From assembly GCA_936941155.1 (NCBI GenBank), contig CAKZJE010000073.1:1-64000 (forward strand): 64,000 nucleotides of DNA, read 5' to 3'. Positions 9,065-17,477 of this stretch are shown in pieces (positions within the stretch are counted from its first letter, which is position 1; each line of letters opens with the position of its first letter). The notes beneath the pieces were generated by a model that was not told the DNA's origin, searched no databases, and saw nothing but the letters and a program-made list of their open reading frames with translations. The translations under genes and the position numbers were made by a program. The stretch is from an uncultured Methylomonas sp. GTDB lineage: Bacteria > Pseudomonadota > Gammaproteobacteria > Methylococcales > Methylomonadaceae.

Positions 9065-11416
9065 ATGATTTCTAAGCGGCGTATTTTTTGTGGTTTCCTA
9101 CTCTTAGCCAATTCTCTGGTATTACAAGCGGATGAATTATCTGATTTATTGCAAGCAGGGCAAACCAGTTTGGCAAGTGGTCATTATCGTGAAGCCGACA
9201 ATCAGCTGGCAAAAGCCCAGCTCAAAGCGGTTGAGCAGGAAAACGGCTATAGCTTGGTATTAATAAAAGCGTTGCAAGGCTATATGGCATTGCAGCGACA
9301 AAATAATAGTCAAGCAGAAAAAAACTTAGTTGCAGCACTAGCAGAAGCCAAACAAAACAACTGGACTGATTTAGTTGTGCGCATTGATTTGTACTTGGCG
9401 CAGTTTTATCAGCATCTGCAAGACCAAGAACAAGGCGATTATTATTTGCAGCAAGCCGTGACTACGCCCGAAAAAGTTTCTGATAAATCGTTGCTGGTGA
9501 GCGGCTATTATCAACTGGCGAAACGAGCGATTGAAAATCAACAACCCAAACAAGCGGCGCAGCAACTGCAATCAGCGAAAGCTTTAATGCTAAACTTGCC
9601 GGAAAGCCCGAATAATAGCCAACTTTGGCTGAATATTGCCTACCAAAGTTTGCAATTATATTTTGCCTCACCACAAGCTGATTTTTTAACGGAAGCCTTT
9701 ACTAATTTAAATACTGCATTAACGCAAGCTCGTCAAAATCAACAGCCTAGAATTCAATCTGCGGCGTTAAAGCATTTAGCCAGTTTGTATAAACAGCAAC
9801 AACGCACAGACGAAGCGACAAAATTATTGCTAGAAGGCATCAATTTAGCGCAAAAAGAAGATGCCAGCGATCTTTTAATCGACTTGGAATGGCAAATTGG
9901 GCAACTTTATCAGCAACAAAAACAACAACTTTTGGCAATTGCAGCTTATCGTCGTGCGGTAAAACACATTGATAGTATTCGGATTGATATTCCGGTGTCG
10001 TATCAAAAAGGTCGATCTTCATTTCGTGATACGTTTGCACCGATTTATTTAGCGTTAGCGGATTTACTCTTGCAACAATCCAGCGGTGTGAAAGGTGCGG
10101 AACAACAAGTGTTGTTAATTGAAGCACAAGACAGCATAGAGCGGATGAAAAAAACCGAATTGGAGGATTATTTCCAAAATCGCTGTGATATTTCTGCCAC
10201 ACCGATTAATTTGAAAAAAACCGACATTCACGCTGCCGCGCTGTATCCGATTTCTTTAGCGGATCGCTTGGAAATTATTGTGTATACCTCTGAAGGTCTG
10301 CAACGCTTTACCTCAAAAGTGACGGCTAAAAATTTTGAAAAACAAGCACGTTTGTTAGCCAGCAATTTGCGTAACTATGCCGATTTTTCACAATCAAAAA
10401 CACAGGCACAAGTGCTATATCAATGGCTGCTTGCCCCTGCGAATGCGTATTTAAAACAACATCAAATAGAAACTTTGATTTATATGCCAGATGGCGCGTT
10501 GCGATTAGTGCCGTTAGCCGCCTTATATGATGGGAAAAAGTTTGTCATTCAAGATTACGCTGTTGTGACTTCGCCAGGCATGTCACTGATTGATAGCGAT
10601 AGTTTTGATAGAAAAAACAGCATGTTATTGGCGGGAATGAGTTTGCCTGGCAATGTAGTGAGTGATTTGCCGGAGGCTTTATTAGCAGATTTAGTTGCTG
10701 CTACACCTGAAAAAGGCGCGAATCGTTCTGTAACCCGCGATTTAAAACGCAGTGTTAATCCTGCACTTAAACGCGAGTTGTCTGTGGCTCAGCAAGAAGA
10801 AAAAACCCGCGAATTGCATGAATTGCTGAAAAAACCGCTAGTGCTTGAAAGTTTGCAGCACTTATTGGCGTTACCCGGCGTGGATACAGAAATTAAACAA
10901 TTGGCGGAACAAAACCATACAGCGTATTTGTTAAATGAAAGTTTTTCTTTGCAAAACTTCATTCAAATTTTGCAAGAACAGCCTCACGATACTTTACATA
11001 TTGCCTCGCATGGTTTTTTTGGCGCAACGGCAGAAGAAAGTTTTATTATGACGCATGATAAAATTCTCAATTTAAATCAATTAGAAGCCTTGCTGAGTTC
11101 TGATTATTTTAAATTGCATCCGATTGATTTATTAACCTTAAGTGCATGTCAAACGGCGGAGGGCGATGATAGATCGCCTTTGGGGATTAGCGGCGTGGCG
11201 ATAAAAGCGAAAGTGCACAGTGCTTTAGGTTCGTTATGGCCGGTAGCTGATGAAGCTACGGCGCAATTAATGACAACTTTTTATCAGTCGATGAATAAGC
11301 CGCAGCAAACCAAAGCCAAAGCTTTGCAAGAAGCGATGTTAGGGATTCTGGCACAAAAGAATTTTGCCAGTCCTTCGTTTTGGTCGCCGTTTATTTTGAT
11401 AGGTAATTGGATGTAA
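9065..11416 (+). CDS. Exported TPR-CHAT domain protein
   Basis: A 783-residue protein. The start is the ATG at 9065, preceded by AAGGAGA. The N-terminus is a signal peptide (KRRIFCGFLLLANSLVLQA), so it probably acts in the periplasm or outside. Residues ~25-330 are helical and Gln/Ala-rich with repeated A..L..A patterns typical of TPRs. Residues ~380-783 form a CHAT domain (clan CD, caspase-like) with DTLHIASHGFFG (catalytic His649) and LLTLSACQTAEGD (catalytic Cys695), followed by the usual ALGSLWPVADEAT block. Both catalytic residues are intact. An Arg/Lys-rich insert (residues ~550-590) interrupts the CHAT fold. Linkage to TpsB suggests processing or quality control of the exported fibre; the substrate is unknown. 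Confidence 0.92.
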   Translation: MISKRRIFCGFLLLANSLVLQADELSDLLQAGQTSLASGHYREADNQLAKAQLKAVEQENGYSLVLIKALQGYMALQRQNNSQAEKNLVAALAEAKQNNWTDLVVRIDLYLAQFYQHLQDQEQGDYYLQQAVTTPEKVSDKSLLVSGYYQLAKRAIENQQPKQAAQQLQSAKALMLNLPESPNNSQLWLNIAYQSLQLYFASPQADFLTEAFTNLNTALTQARQNQQPRIQSAALKHLASLYKQQQRTDEATKLLLEGINLAQKEDASDLLIDLEWQIGQLYQQQKQQLLAIAAYRRAVKHIDSIRIDIPVSYQKGRSSFRDTFAPIYLALADLLLQQSSGVKGAEQQVLLIEAQDSIERMKKTELEDYFQNRCDISATPINLKKTDIHAAALYPISLADRLEIIVYTSEGLQRFTSKVTAKNFEKQARLLASNLRNYADFSQSKTQAQVLYQWLLAPANAYLKQHQIETLIYMPDGALRLVPLAALYDGKKFVIQDYAVVTSPGMSLIDSDSFDRKNSMLLAGMSLPGNVVSDLPEALLADLVAATPEKGANRSVTRDLKRSVNPALKRELSVAQQEEKTRELHELLKKPLVLESLQHLLALPGVDTEIKQLAEQNHTAYLLNESFSLQNFIQILQEQPHDTLHIASHGFFGATAEESFIMTHDKILNLNQLEALLSSDYFKLHPIDLLTLSACQTAEGDDRSPLGISGVAIKAKVHSALGSLWPVADEATAQLMTTFYQSMNKPQQTKAKALQEAMLGILAQKNFASPSFWSPFILIGNWM

Positions 11417-11510
11417 TAAATCCGAAATTCATAAGCGTAGAGACGCAACTATTGCGTCTCTACATTCGCTCCACCTCTTATTCTGATTTTATACCTTGAC
11501 GGTTGTGTAA

Positions 11511-11547
11511 AAATTTTTTAAGACGACTGGTCGTCTTGAAAAAATTT
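11511..11547. repeat. GACGAC palindrome, family 1 (symmetrical copy)
   Basis: AT-rich arms around AGACGACTGGTCGTCT. Other copies: 2172-2198, 5435-5460, 31959-31994, 43318-43354 and 52030-52067. Five of the six lie next to TPS, CHAT or the response-regulator/TpsB genes. Confidence 0.85.
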
Positions 11548-11681
11548 AAGATTTTCTCACGAATAATTTCTTTGAATCTCATTTGTTTACATCTGTAAGG
11601 GCGAATGAATTCGCCCTTAGGAACGTGCATGAAACAACTTATGTTGGTTTATTTGGTGTAGGCGCGGATTTATTCGGATTG

Positions 11682-11804
11682 TGAGGCAGTGAAAGTATTC
11701 GATTTTGGAGTCAAAAGTCGCGACTTTTGACTCCGGCAATCCACATAAATCAATGAGTTAAAAATAGTGATTTGATATTTTTTTAAATGCTTTCACAGTC
11801 TCAT
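11682..11804. mobile_element. MITE-like element, copy 1 (123 bp)
   Basis: Terminal inverted repeats TGAGGCAGTGAAAGTATT at the left and AATGCTTTCACAGTCTCA at the right enclose a GGAGTCAAAAG/CTTTTGACTCC palindrome (11707-11734). Its reverse complement aligns with the 122-bp element at 15695-15816, including the internal ATTGATTTAT part. No coding capacity. No clear target-site duplication could be read. Confidence 0.7.
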
Positions 11805-11909
11805 TGTGCGAATGAATTCGCACCTACAGTTGTCGAGATTATTTCATGCACGTTTCTTACATGAGCATTCAAAAACTGGGCGATTATTTAAGGATTGCCT
11901 GTTTTATGC

Positions 11910-13808
11910 TTACAGGCTGATTGAGCTTTCAGAGTCGATAGGCAATAACACGCTAAAAACGGTACAGCCCGGCTCGCTTTCAACGTTGATATGTCCTGCA
12001 TGTTTGTCGATGATTTTTTTGATGATATGCAGCCCTAAACCACTGCCTTCGCCTGCGGATTTGGTGGTGAAAAACGCATCGAAAATTTTAGACATATTCT
12101 CAGGCGCAATGCCTCTGCCACTGTCTTGAACGCTCACTTTTATCGCCGCAGCGGAAGACTCAATGCTAATCGTCAATACGCCTTTGTGATCCATCGCTTG
12201 CAGCGCATTATGAATTAAATTTGTCCAAACTTGATTTAATTCATCAGGATAACAATAAATGGCTGGCACATCGTCAGCAAAGTTTTTAATCAACTCAATC
12301 CCGTGTTTTATTTGGCTTTGATACAAGGTCAAAATGGTGTCAATGCCTTGAGCCACATTGGCTAAGACTTTTTCACCAGAATTGTCTTGGTGTGCATACG
12401 ATTTTAATGCAAATACAACTTTAGAAGCGCGTTCAGTGGCTGTGCTAATGGTTTGTGTACCTTTTTTCAGCTCAGACAATTTATAAGCCAGCTCTAATAC
12501 TTCTCGCCCGTTGGATTTTTTTAATAAATCCATAATATTTTCAACATCTTCATAAATCCCCATATCAACCAGCGTATCAGAAATAGAATCGGGATCGTCT
12601 ATTTCATTGCCTAATTGACTGACTAAAGCGCGGCGTTTTTGCCGTAATTCTTTAGCGGATAACGATCTGGAATCGCTGTTTAATGATTTTGTCAAAATCA
12701 GCACAAATTCGTTACATTCATCCGGTGTAAAAGATTGAAACAACCCTGGCATGGTGGTCAACGTTTGTTCTAAAAATTTTTGGATATTGCCAGCCGACGA
12801 GCTAATCGCACCTAAAGGCGTGTTAATTTCGTGCGCAACACCTGCAATCAATTGTCCTAAGGCTGCCATTTTTTCCGATTGCAACAGCTCTTCGGTGCGT
12901 TGATGAACTTTTTCTTCCAAAGTTTGATTGTAATCTTCGAGTTGCTGGTGCGACTCTTTGATTTGATTTGCCATATCAATAAAAGAAGTCGCTAATACGC
13001 CAATTTCAGTATGCGTATCAATTTTGTTATTTTGATGATAAGCAGTGATTGCAGCAGCAAAATTTCCCATCCCTAATGATTGACTAAATCGAGTTAAACT
13101 GACTAGAGGCTTAGAAATTGTGTTAGAGATAATTAATACGACAATAAATGCAAACAGAATAAAGACAACAGCAACCCCAATCGAAGTCATCAAAATATCA
13201 TGGGTACGCACGCTCATTTCTTGTCGTGAGCGATTAATCTCTTTTTGTAAGCCTTGCAAGCTGAAACCTAATCGCAACACGCCCCAAGGTTTGCCAAAAG
13301 TGATAGGGGTGATGTATTCAATCACTTGCTCTTCTTTATATTCTTTAAAAGTCGCACTGTGTTGCTGCATCGCAAACAAATCATGCTCGGAGGTTAGTTG
13401 AGTTTGTTGCAATTGCGGCTGGGCGGTATGTACATAAGCGATGCCTTGCAAATCGGTTAATATCGCGTATTGCAACGCAACCGATTCTTTAATGGTGTCG
13501 TCAATCAGCACATTGATTTGTGAAAAATTGTAAGCGGCAATTTCATTTTCTATTTGCACGACTAACAATTTGGATAATGACTTACCTTGTTGAATCAAGT
13601 TTTGCTTAATTAAGTCAATCCGCCATTGCAGCTCTTCTTGCGCAATATTTTTTTGCAAAAAAATTTGAATGCCAGTAAAAGTAATCAGCAAGCTAAAAAT
13701 CAAACTTAATGTGGCAAATAACAATTTCAGACGAATGCTATGTTTTACCTTTAAGCTATTCTCATCCTTTGTTTTCTGAATAAAGAAGTCGGTCAATTTT
13801 TTAATCAT
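11910..13808 (-). CDS. Membrane sensor histidine kinase (HAMP, HisKA-like, HATPase)
   Basis: A 632-residue kinase. TM1 at ~27-51, a periplasmic sensor domain (~52-205), TM2 at ~206-229, HAMP (~230-285), a coiled coil (~285-312), then the H-box IAGVAHEINTPLGA with His326. The HATPase domain has the N-box NQVWTNLIHNALQAM, the G1 motif DSGRGIAPENM, FFTTK and the GEGSGLGLHI G2 box. An unusually long helical insert (~340-470) separates the H-box from the ATPase domain. The ATG overlaps the stop of the upstream binding-protein gene by one base (TAATG), indicating translational coupling. No response regulator gene is adjacent. The two binding proteins encoded upstream are likely sensor partners. Confidence 0.93.
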   Translation of the reverse strand: MIKKLTDFFIQKTKDENSLKVKHSIRLKLLFATLSLIFSLLITFTGIQIFLQKNIAQEELQWRIDLIKQNLIQQGKSLSKLLVVQIENEIAAYNFSQINVLIDDTIKESVALQYAILTDLQGIAYVHTAQPQLQQTQLTSEHDLFAMQQHSATFKEYKEEQVIEYITPITFGKPWGVLRLGFSLQGLQKEINRSRQEMSVRTHDILMTSIGVAVVFILFAFIVVLIISNTISKPLVSLTRFSQSLGMGNFAAAITAYHQNNKIDTHTEIGVLATSFIDMANQIKESHQQLEDYNQTLEEKVHQRTEELLQSEKMAALGQLIAGVAHEINTPLGAISSSAGNIQKFLEQTLTTMPGLFQSFTPDECNEFVLILTKSLNSDSRSLSAKELRQKRRALVSQLGNEIDDPDSISDTLVDMGIYEDVENIMDLLKKSNGREVLELAYKLSELKKGTQTISTATERASKVVFALKSYAHQDNSGEKVLANVAQGIDTILTLYQSQIKHGIELIKNFADDVPAIYCYPDELNQVWTNLIHNALQAMDHKGVLTISIESSAAAIKVSVQDSGRGIAPENMSKIFDAFFTTKSAGEGSGLGLHIIKKIIDKHAGHINVESEPGCTVFSVLLPIDSESSISL

Positions 13809-14737
13809 TATTCTTTACAATTTACCAGTTGGTTAACAGAATCCAAGGCATCTTGGTTAAAATTGATGTTTAATGCGTCGATACTGCATTTATTTAACGT
13901 GACTGTTGAGCCTGCTGGAATTTGCACCGTACCTGCGGGCAATTTGTGATTATCAATCATCATAATTAAATTGGCAGATTGTCTGCCAATCGTTGCAATA
14001 TCGGCGGAAATGGCGAGAACCGCGCCTTGTTCAATAAAGACATCGCTGTAAGCATAAACCGGTTTGTGATGTTTTTTTGCCGCTGAGAAAATTTTTTGCA
14101 CAGAATCGTTGCTGCTTAACACAATCGGGTCAGAAATAATCCAAAATATATCCACTTTATCCAGCAAACCATTCATGGCAGTATCAACTTCATCTTCTTT
14201 ATTAATCGGTTGATTAAGAATTTCCATCCCCATCGCTAGCGCATCTTGTTTGACGGTTTCCACATATTCGCGACTGAATTTTTCGTTATACAACAGTCCG
14301 ATTTTTTTCACGTTAGGAAAAAAGTACCGCAGTAGGGAAAGTTCTTGTGAAGGCGAAAGCTCATTGGCAACGCCATAAGTTTCTGTGCCAATGTCGAGTC
14401 TGCGCCAGTTAATGGCAGCAGAAAACAGCAGTTTTTTACCTTTGGCAATGCCGCGTACAAAAGAATACGCTTTGGTGCCGATGCAATAAATGAGAGGAGC
14501 AGTATCTTTTTGCACGAGATGCTTAAGTTCTTCCTCAGATTCTGTGGCATGGCTTGCCAAATCCAACTCAGTCCATTGATAGGCATTTTGTTGCAGAATT
14601 TTTTTAAATTCACTGGCGTTTTCTTGGTATCTGTAAATAGTGCTGTCACTGTTAATAATCAGCACTTTATTAGGTTGGGCAAATACTGTGTTGATGAGTA
14701 ATGCAGTCAACACAAGCAAGGCTTTATAAAAATTCAT
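13808..14737 (-). CDS. Periplasmic substrate-binding protein, ABC (TrpX/DUF534-like)
   Basis: About 309 residues from the ATG at 14737, which directly begins a signal peptide (MNFYKALLVLTALLINTVFA); an in-frame ATG 18 bases upstream would only add a short polar leader. The two-lobed binding-protein pattern includes APLIYCIGTKAYSF, VKKIGLLYNEKFSREYV, DIFWIISDPIVLS and PVYAYSDVFIEQGAVLAIS, as in the ABC transporter substrate-binding proteins of the DUF534 group. No permease or ATPase gene is nearby. It is coupled to the kinase gene by an overlapping stop/start, so a sensory rather than transport role is likely. Ligand unknown. Confidence 0.85.
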   Translation of the reverse strand: MNFYKALLVLTALLINTVFAQPNKVLIINSDSTIYRYQENASEFKKILQQNAYQWTELDLASHATESEEELKHLVQKDTAPLIYCIGTKAYSFVRGIAKGKKLLFSAAINWRRLDIGTETYGVANELSPSQELSLLRYFFPNVKKIGLLYNEKFSREYVETVKQDALAMGMEILNQPINKEDEVDTAMNGLLDKVDIFWIISDPIVLSSNDSVQKIFSAAKKHHKPVYAYSDVFIEQGAVLAISADIATIGRQSANLIMMIDNHKLPAGTVQIPAGSTVTLNKCSIDALNINFNQDALDSVNQLVNCKE

Positions 14738-14794
14738 TATTTTCACCGGTAACATCCAGTCGTAACAGAGTATTTAAGTTAGCAGAAATTGTTT

Positions 14795-15580
14795 TCATAA
14801 TGCTTTCCAGCCATCAATGCCTAGGAGTTTTAGACTTTTCTCTCCTTCTGCATTGTCAGACATTTTGTGCAATATCTCGATGAGCTGGTTTTCTTGTGCT
14901 TCAGGTTTTTTGAAGGTTGCGGCAACGAGCAAATAACTTTTTTCGCTAAAACCTAAACTGTGTAATTGTTGGAATTGATTAGGATTAATGATGGCTAATT
15001 TGTTCAAGCTGCTTTCTGAAGAAATGGCAGCAGTTGCCATGCCAAAATTCACTGCCATCACAGCATCAATATCTTTAGGGACGGTAAGAATTTTGATGTC
15101 TTTGAGTAAAGATTCTCGTTCTTTGCCTAAGATTTGTTGAAGGACGCTGGAAATGTATTTTTCACTGCCAGCACCAGCAACAATGGTATTTTTCAGCATA
15201 TTGACATTGACGATTTCTTTTTTGGCACTCAGCACTTTTTTTTGTAAGGTGCTGCCTTTTGATGTGCCAACTAAGGTGATTTCAAGCGGAATATTTTGTT
15301 CTCGCAAAGCGGCTAAATGCCAACTGGAGAGTAGATAGATATTCCCTTTGCCTTGTTTAATTGCCGTTTCAAAGTTTGCTTTATCGCTGAAAGGTTGAAA
15401 ATGAGTTGTGCCTTGGTCTACTAAATAAGTGTCGAAAGCTGTTTTCACTGTCGCGAAGTTATTGATATTGGTTTCGGGGTTATAAAAATAAATAAATGCC
15501 CCTTCACTGGATTGCGCAAACTTATAGCTGCTAGCAACAAAGATGGAGAAAATAAACAACAGGGTAAGGAGTGGTTTCAT
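14795..15580 (-). CDS. PhnD-like periplasmic binding protein
   Basis: A 261-residue protein with an N-terminal hydrophobic signal segment (MKPLLTLLFIFSIFVASSYK). The sequence has the pattern of phosphate/phosphonate-type (PhnD/type 2) binding proteins: FYNPETNINNFATVKTAFD near the N-terminus, a LLSSWHLAALRE segment, AGAGSEKYISSVLQ and DAVMAVNFGMATAAISSES. It is the first gene of the minus-strand operon, 57 bp upstream of the DUF534-like gene, followed by the kinase. No transporter partner is present. It probably presents a ligand to the kinase; the ligand cannot be deduced. Confidence 0.8.
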   Translation of the reverse strand: MKPLLTLLFIFSIFVASSYKFAQSSEGAFIYFYNPETNINNFATVKTAFDTYLVDQGTTHFQPFSDKANFETAIKQGKGNIYLLSSWHLAALREQNIPLEITLVGTSKGSTLQKKVLSAKKEIVNVNMLKNTIVAGAGSEKYISSVLQQILGKERESLLKDIKILTVPKDIDAVMAVNFGMATAAISSESSLNKLAIINPNQFQQLHSLGFSEKSYLLVAATFKKPEAQENQLIEILHKMSDNAEGEKSLKLLGIDGWKAL

Positions 15581-16147
15581 TATGTCCTTTTTTTAAAATA
15601 GTACTTTGACAGCAAAAGACACCTCTCGTTTAGGTGGGTTATTTAACGTTCTAAAAAAAGTTATTTTCATAAAAAGTCTAATTTTCTTAGCTTTAGAGGC
15701 TGTGAAAGTATTCAAAAAACATCAAAATGTTATTTTTAAATTATTGATTTATCTATGATCCTGGAGTGCAAAACCTAGGTTTTGCACTCCAAAATGACAA
15801 TACTTTCACAGCCTCTTTATTGAATGAATCAGTTGGTGTGGAGTTTAAGTTTTTTTAGTATTTATTTGAAGAGAATCACAAACTGCCTGCTTTTAAATCA
15901 GTCACATGAGTTGCTTGAATGTACACTGAATAAGTTGCTACGCCCAACGTTTTTAATTATAAGTAAATATTAACTAATTTAAAAACAATATCTTATGGGT
16001 GAAATGTAAAATTAGCTTCTATTAAATCTTGTGATAGACTACTAGAAAATATCATTTAATTGCGGCATGAAAAGCATTTAATTGATGATTTTTTGTTAAA
16101 AATTATTATATACTGAAACTTCTTAAATTAAATCTTAGGTACAACTT
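15581..16147. other. Divergent non-coding stretch with an inverted-repeat element
   Basis: 567 bases without a recognisable gene, between a minus-strand operon and a plus-strand gene. It contains the 122-bp element at 15695-15816. The remainder (15820-16147) is very AT-rich and probably holds the promoters of both flanking units; TATACT at 16109-16114 is a possible -10 box, but no well-spaced -35 was found. Confidence 0.6.
15695..15816. mobile_element. MITE-like element, copy 2 (122 bp)
   Basis: Near-perfect terminal inverted repeats AGAGGCTGTGAAAGTATTC and CAATACTTTCACAGCCTCT enclose a GGAGTGCAAAAC/GTTTTGCACTCC palindrome (15763-15790). It is inverted relative to the copy at 11682-11804. 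Non-coding. Confidence 0.75.
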
Positions 16148-16735
16148 ATGCTAGATGGCAGTTCGAACTCGATAATAGCAAGCACGCGCAAACCCATGCC
16201 AAGAAGGCGTTTCTTACAATTATTAGCTGGCAGCTCTGCTATTGCAGCGGGACTTCCAGATGTTTCATTAGCTGCAACAAAACGTAATGTTATACCTCGT
16301 GAGCTTGCATTTCATAATACCCATACCGGCGAACAAGTTTCTTTAACTTACTTTGAAAAAGGTGAGTATCTTACAGATGCCTTACAAGAGATTGATAATG
16401 TGTTTAGAGATCACAGAACAGGTGATGTTCATCCAATTGATCCTAATTTATTAAATATATTGTATAAGTTGCAAGAAACTTTGCAGGTTAATAAGCCTTT
16501 TCATATTATTTCAGGCTACAGATCACCATGGAGCAATGGTGAGTTACATGCAAGTAGTAATGGTGTTGCTAAAAATAGTTTACATATGCAAGGTAAAGCC
16601 GTTGATATTCGCATTGAAGGCGTAGATATTCTGGACATTCGCAACACTGCCATCGCTTTGCAACAAGGTGGTGTAGGTTATTACCCTAGCTCAGACTTTG
16701 TGCATATTGACACAGGTTTGGCTCGCTATTGGTAA
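16148..16735 (+). CDS. Tat-exported DUF882/YcbK-family M15-like peptidase
   Basis: A 195-residue protein. The N-terminus carries a twin-arginine motif (PRRRFLQLLAGSSAIAAGLP), so folded export by Tat is expected. The C-terminal half (~75-195) matches the DUF882/YcbK family related to M15 D-alanyl-D-alanine carboxypeptidases: HIISGYRSPWSN, SLHMQGKAVDIRI (zinc-ligand SxHxxGxAxD) and SDFVHIDTG (second His/Asp). It probably cleaves cell-wall peptides in the periplasm. An alternative ATG at residue 17 would still keep the Tat signal. A strong inverted repeat follows the stop. Confidence 0.93.
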   Translation: MLDGSSNSIIASTRKPMPRRRFLQLLAGSSAIAAGLPDVSLAATKRNVIPRELAFHNTHTGEQVSLTYFEKGEYLTDALQEIDNVFRDHRTGDVHPIDPNLLNILYKLQETLQVNKPFHIISGYRSPWSNGELHASSNGVAKNSLHMQGKAVDIRIEGVDILDIRNTAIALQQGGVGYYPSSDFVHIDTGLARYW

Positions 16736-16742
16736 TCAACAA

Positions 16743-16789
16743 TAAAAGCTGTTTTGATTTTTGAGACACCAAAGTTTAAACAGCTTTTA
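16743..16789. terminator. Bidirectional hairpin between convergent genes
   Basis: TAAAAGCTGTTT at 16743-16754 pairs perfectly with AAACAGCTTTTA at 16778-16789 (12 bp, 23-base loop). It lies in the 57-bp gap between the stops of the DUF882 gene (+) and the 16793-17341 gene (-), where both transcripts need to end. Confidence 0.65.
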
Positions 16790-16792
16790 TAT

Positions 16793-17341
16793 TTAGTGAC
16801 CAACTAAATCGTCTCTGTGCTGACAGTTTTTAGCAATTTTACAAAGATAATCGCCACGATGCGTTTTAATAATATTTGTTGCCGCTAAAGTCACTTCTTT
16901 TACCACTTGTTGGGCTATGCTTTTCTTTAAATGCAGCGGCGTACCGTTAGCTGCAAGCTCCAATACAATTCCCGCACGGTTGAATACACTTTGGCAAATC
17001 TTAGCAAACTCGTCAGAGCGCATTTTTTTAGGATTAGCACTTAAGATTTCTATCAAGCCTAATGCTAAATCATCTTCTTCATCAGATAATTTTGGCACAT
17101 CGACTCTTTCAGAGAAAATATCCGCATAATCTAAGATAACTGCATGAAATATGCCTTCGATCGCTTGGCTTATTAATGCTCTTGCGTGTTGGTCTAATTC
17201 TAGGCTTTTAAGTACGGAGTTTTCAGGAATTACTTTAAAAACTTCGCTAATTAAATTATCAAGATTTTTAGTCTCGCGGCTGACTGTATCTACATACCAG
17301 TTTTGTTGTCTTTCTATTGAATATTCTAATTTTGGGTTCAT
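16793..17341 (-). CDS. Hypothetical cytoplasmic protein downstream of glgA
   Basis: 182 residues from the ATG at 17341, which has a good AGGAAGA ribosome site; the longer start at 17377 lacks one. The protein is not recognised. It is helical and soluble, with no signal peptide or membrane segment. Acidic EDDLALGLIEILSA and two short Cys-containing segments (FAKICQSVFN; YLCKIAKNCQHRD) are visible, the second with a possible metal-binding Cys/His arrangement. It follows glgA on the same strand with 136 bp between them and a hairpin in the gap, so it may be a separate unit or weakly co-transcribed. No function is proposed. Confidence 0.7.
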   Translation of the reverse strand: MNPKLEYSIERQQNWYVDTVSRETKNLDNLISEVFKVIPENSVLKSLELDQHARALISQAIEGIFHAVILDYADIFSERVDVPKLSDEEDDLALGLIEILSANPKKMRSDEFAKICQSVFNRAGIVLELAANGTPLHLKKSIAQQVVKEVTLAATNIIKTHRGDYLCKIAKNCQHRDDLVGH

Positions 17342-17399
17342 AGCTCTTCCTTTTGAAAAACCTTTGCTGAATTTCACTTAATTTTAAGTTCGGGAGAAG

Positions 17400-17451
17400 G
17401 TCAGAGCTTAAGTTTTGCTATTTAAGAGCATTTGCTTATAAAAGCTCTGAC
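17400..17451 (-). terminator. Hairpin downstream of glgA
   Basis: GTCAGAGCTT (17400-17409) and AAGCTCTGAC (17442-17451) form a 10-bp stem with a 32-base loop, just after the glgA stop on the minus strand. There is no clear U-tract, so it may be an attenuator or RNA-stability element instead. Confidence 0.4.
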
Positions 17452-17477
17452 GTTTCTTATCCTGAACCCAAAAATCA

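Larger units (their letters stand above)
11417..11909. other. Non-coding stretch packed with palindromic repeats
   Basis: No convincing gene. It holds a GTAGAGACGCAA/TTGCGTCTCTAC palindrome (11437-11463), the large GACGAC palindrome (11511-11547), a GGGCGAATGAATTCGCCC palindrome (about 11599-11616) and a similar GCGAATGAATTCGC copy (about 11813-11826), the latter two bracketing the 11682-11804 inverted-repeat element. The short plus-strand open frame across 11806-12129 is judged spurious because most of it overlaps the kinase gene on the other strand. Confidence 0.7.

Noticed and set aside
11806-12129. Plus-strand open frame of 107 codons after the CHAT gene
   Set aside because: Most of it overlaps the histidine kinase gene on the other strand, its first part is repeat sequence, and the product resembles nothing.
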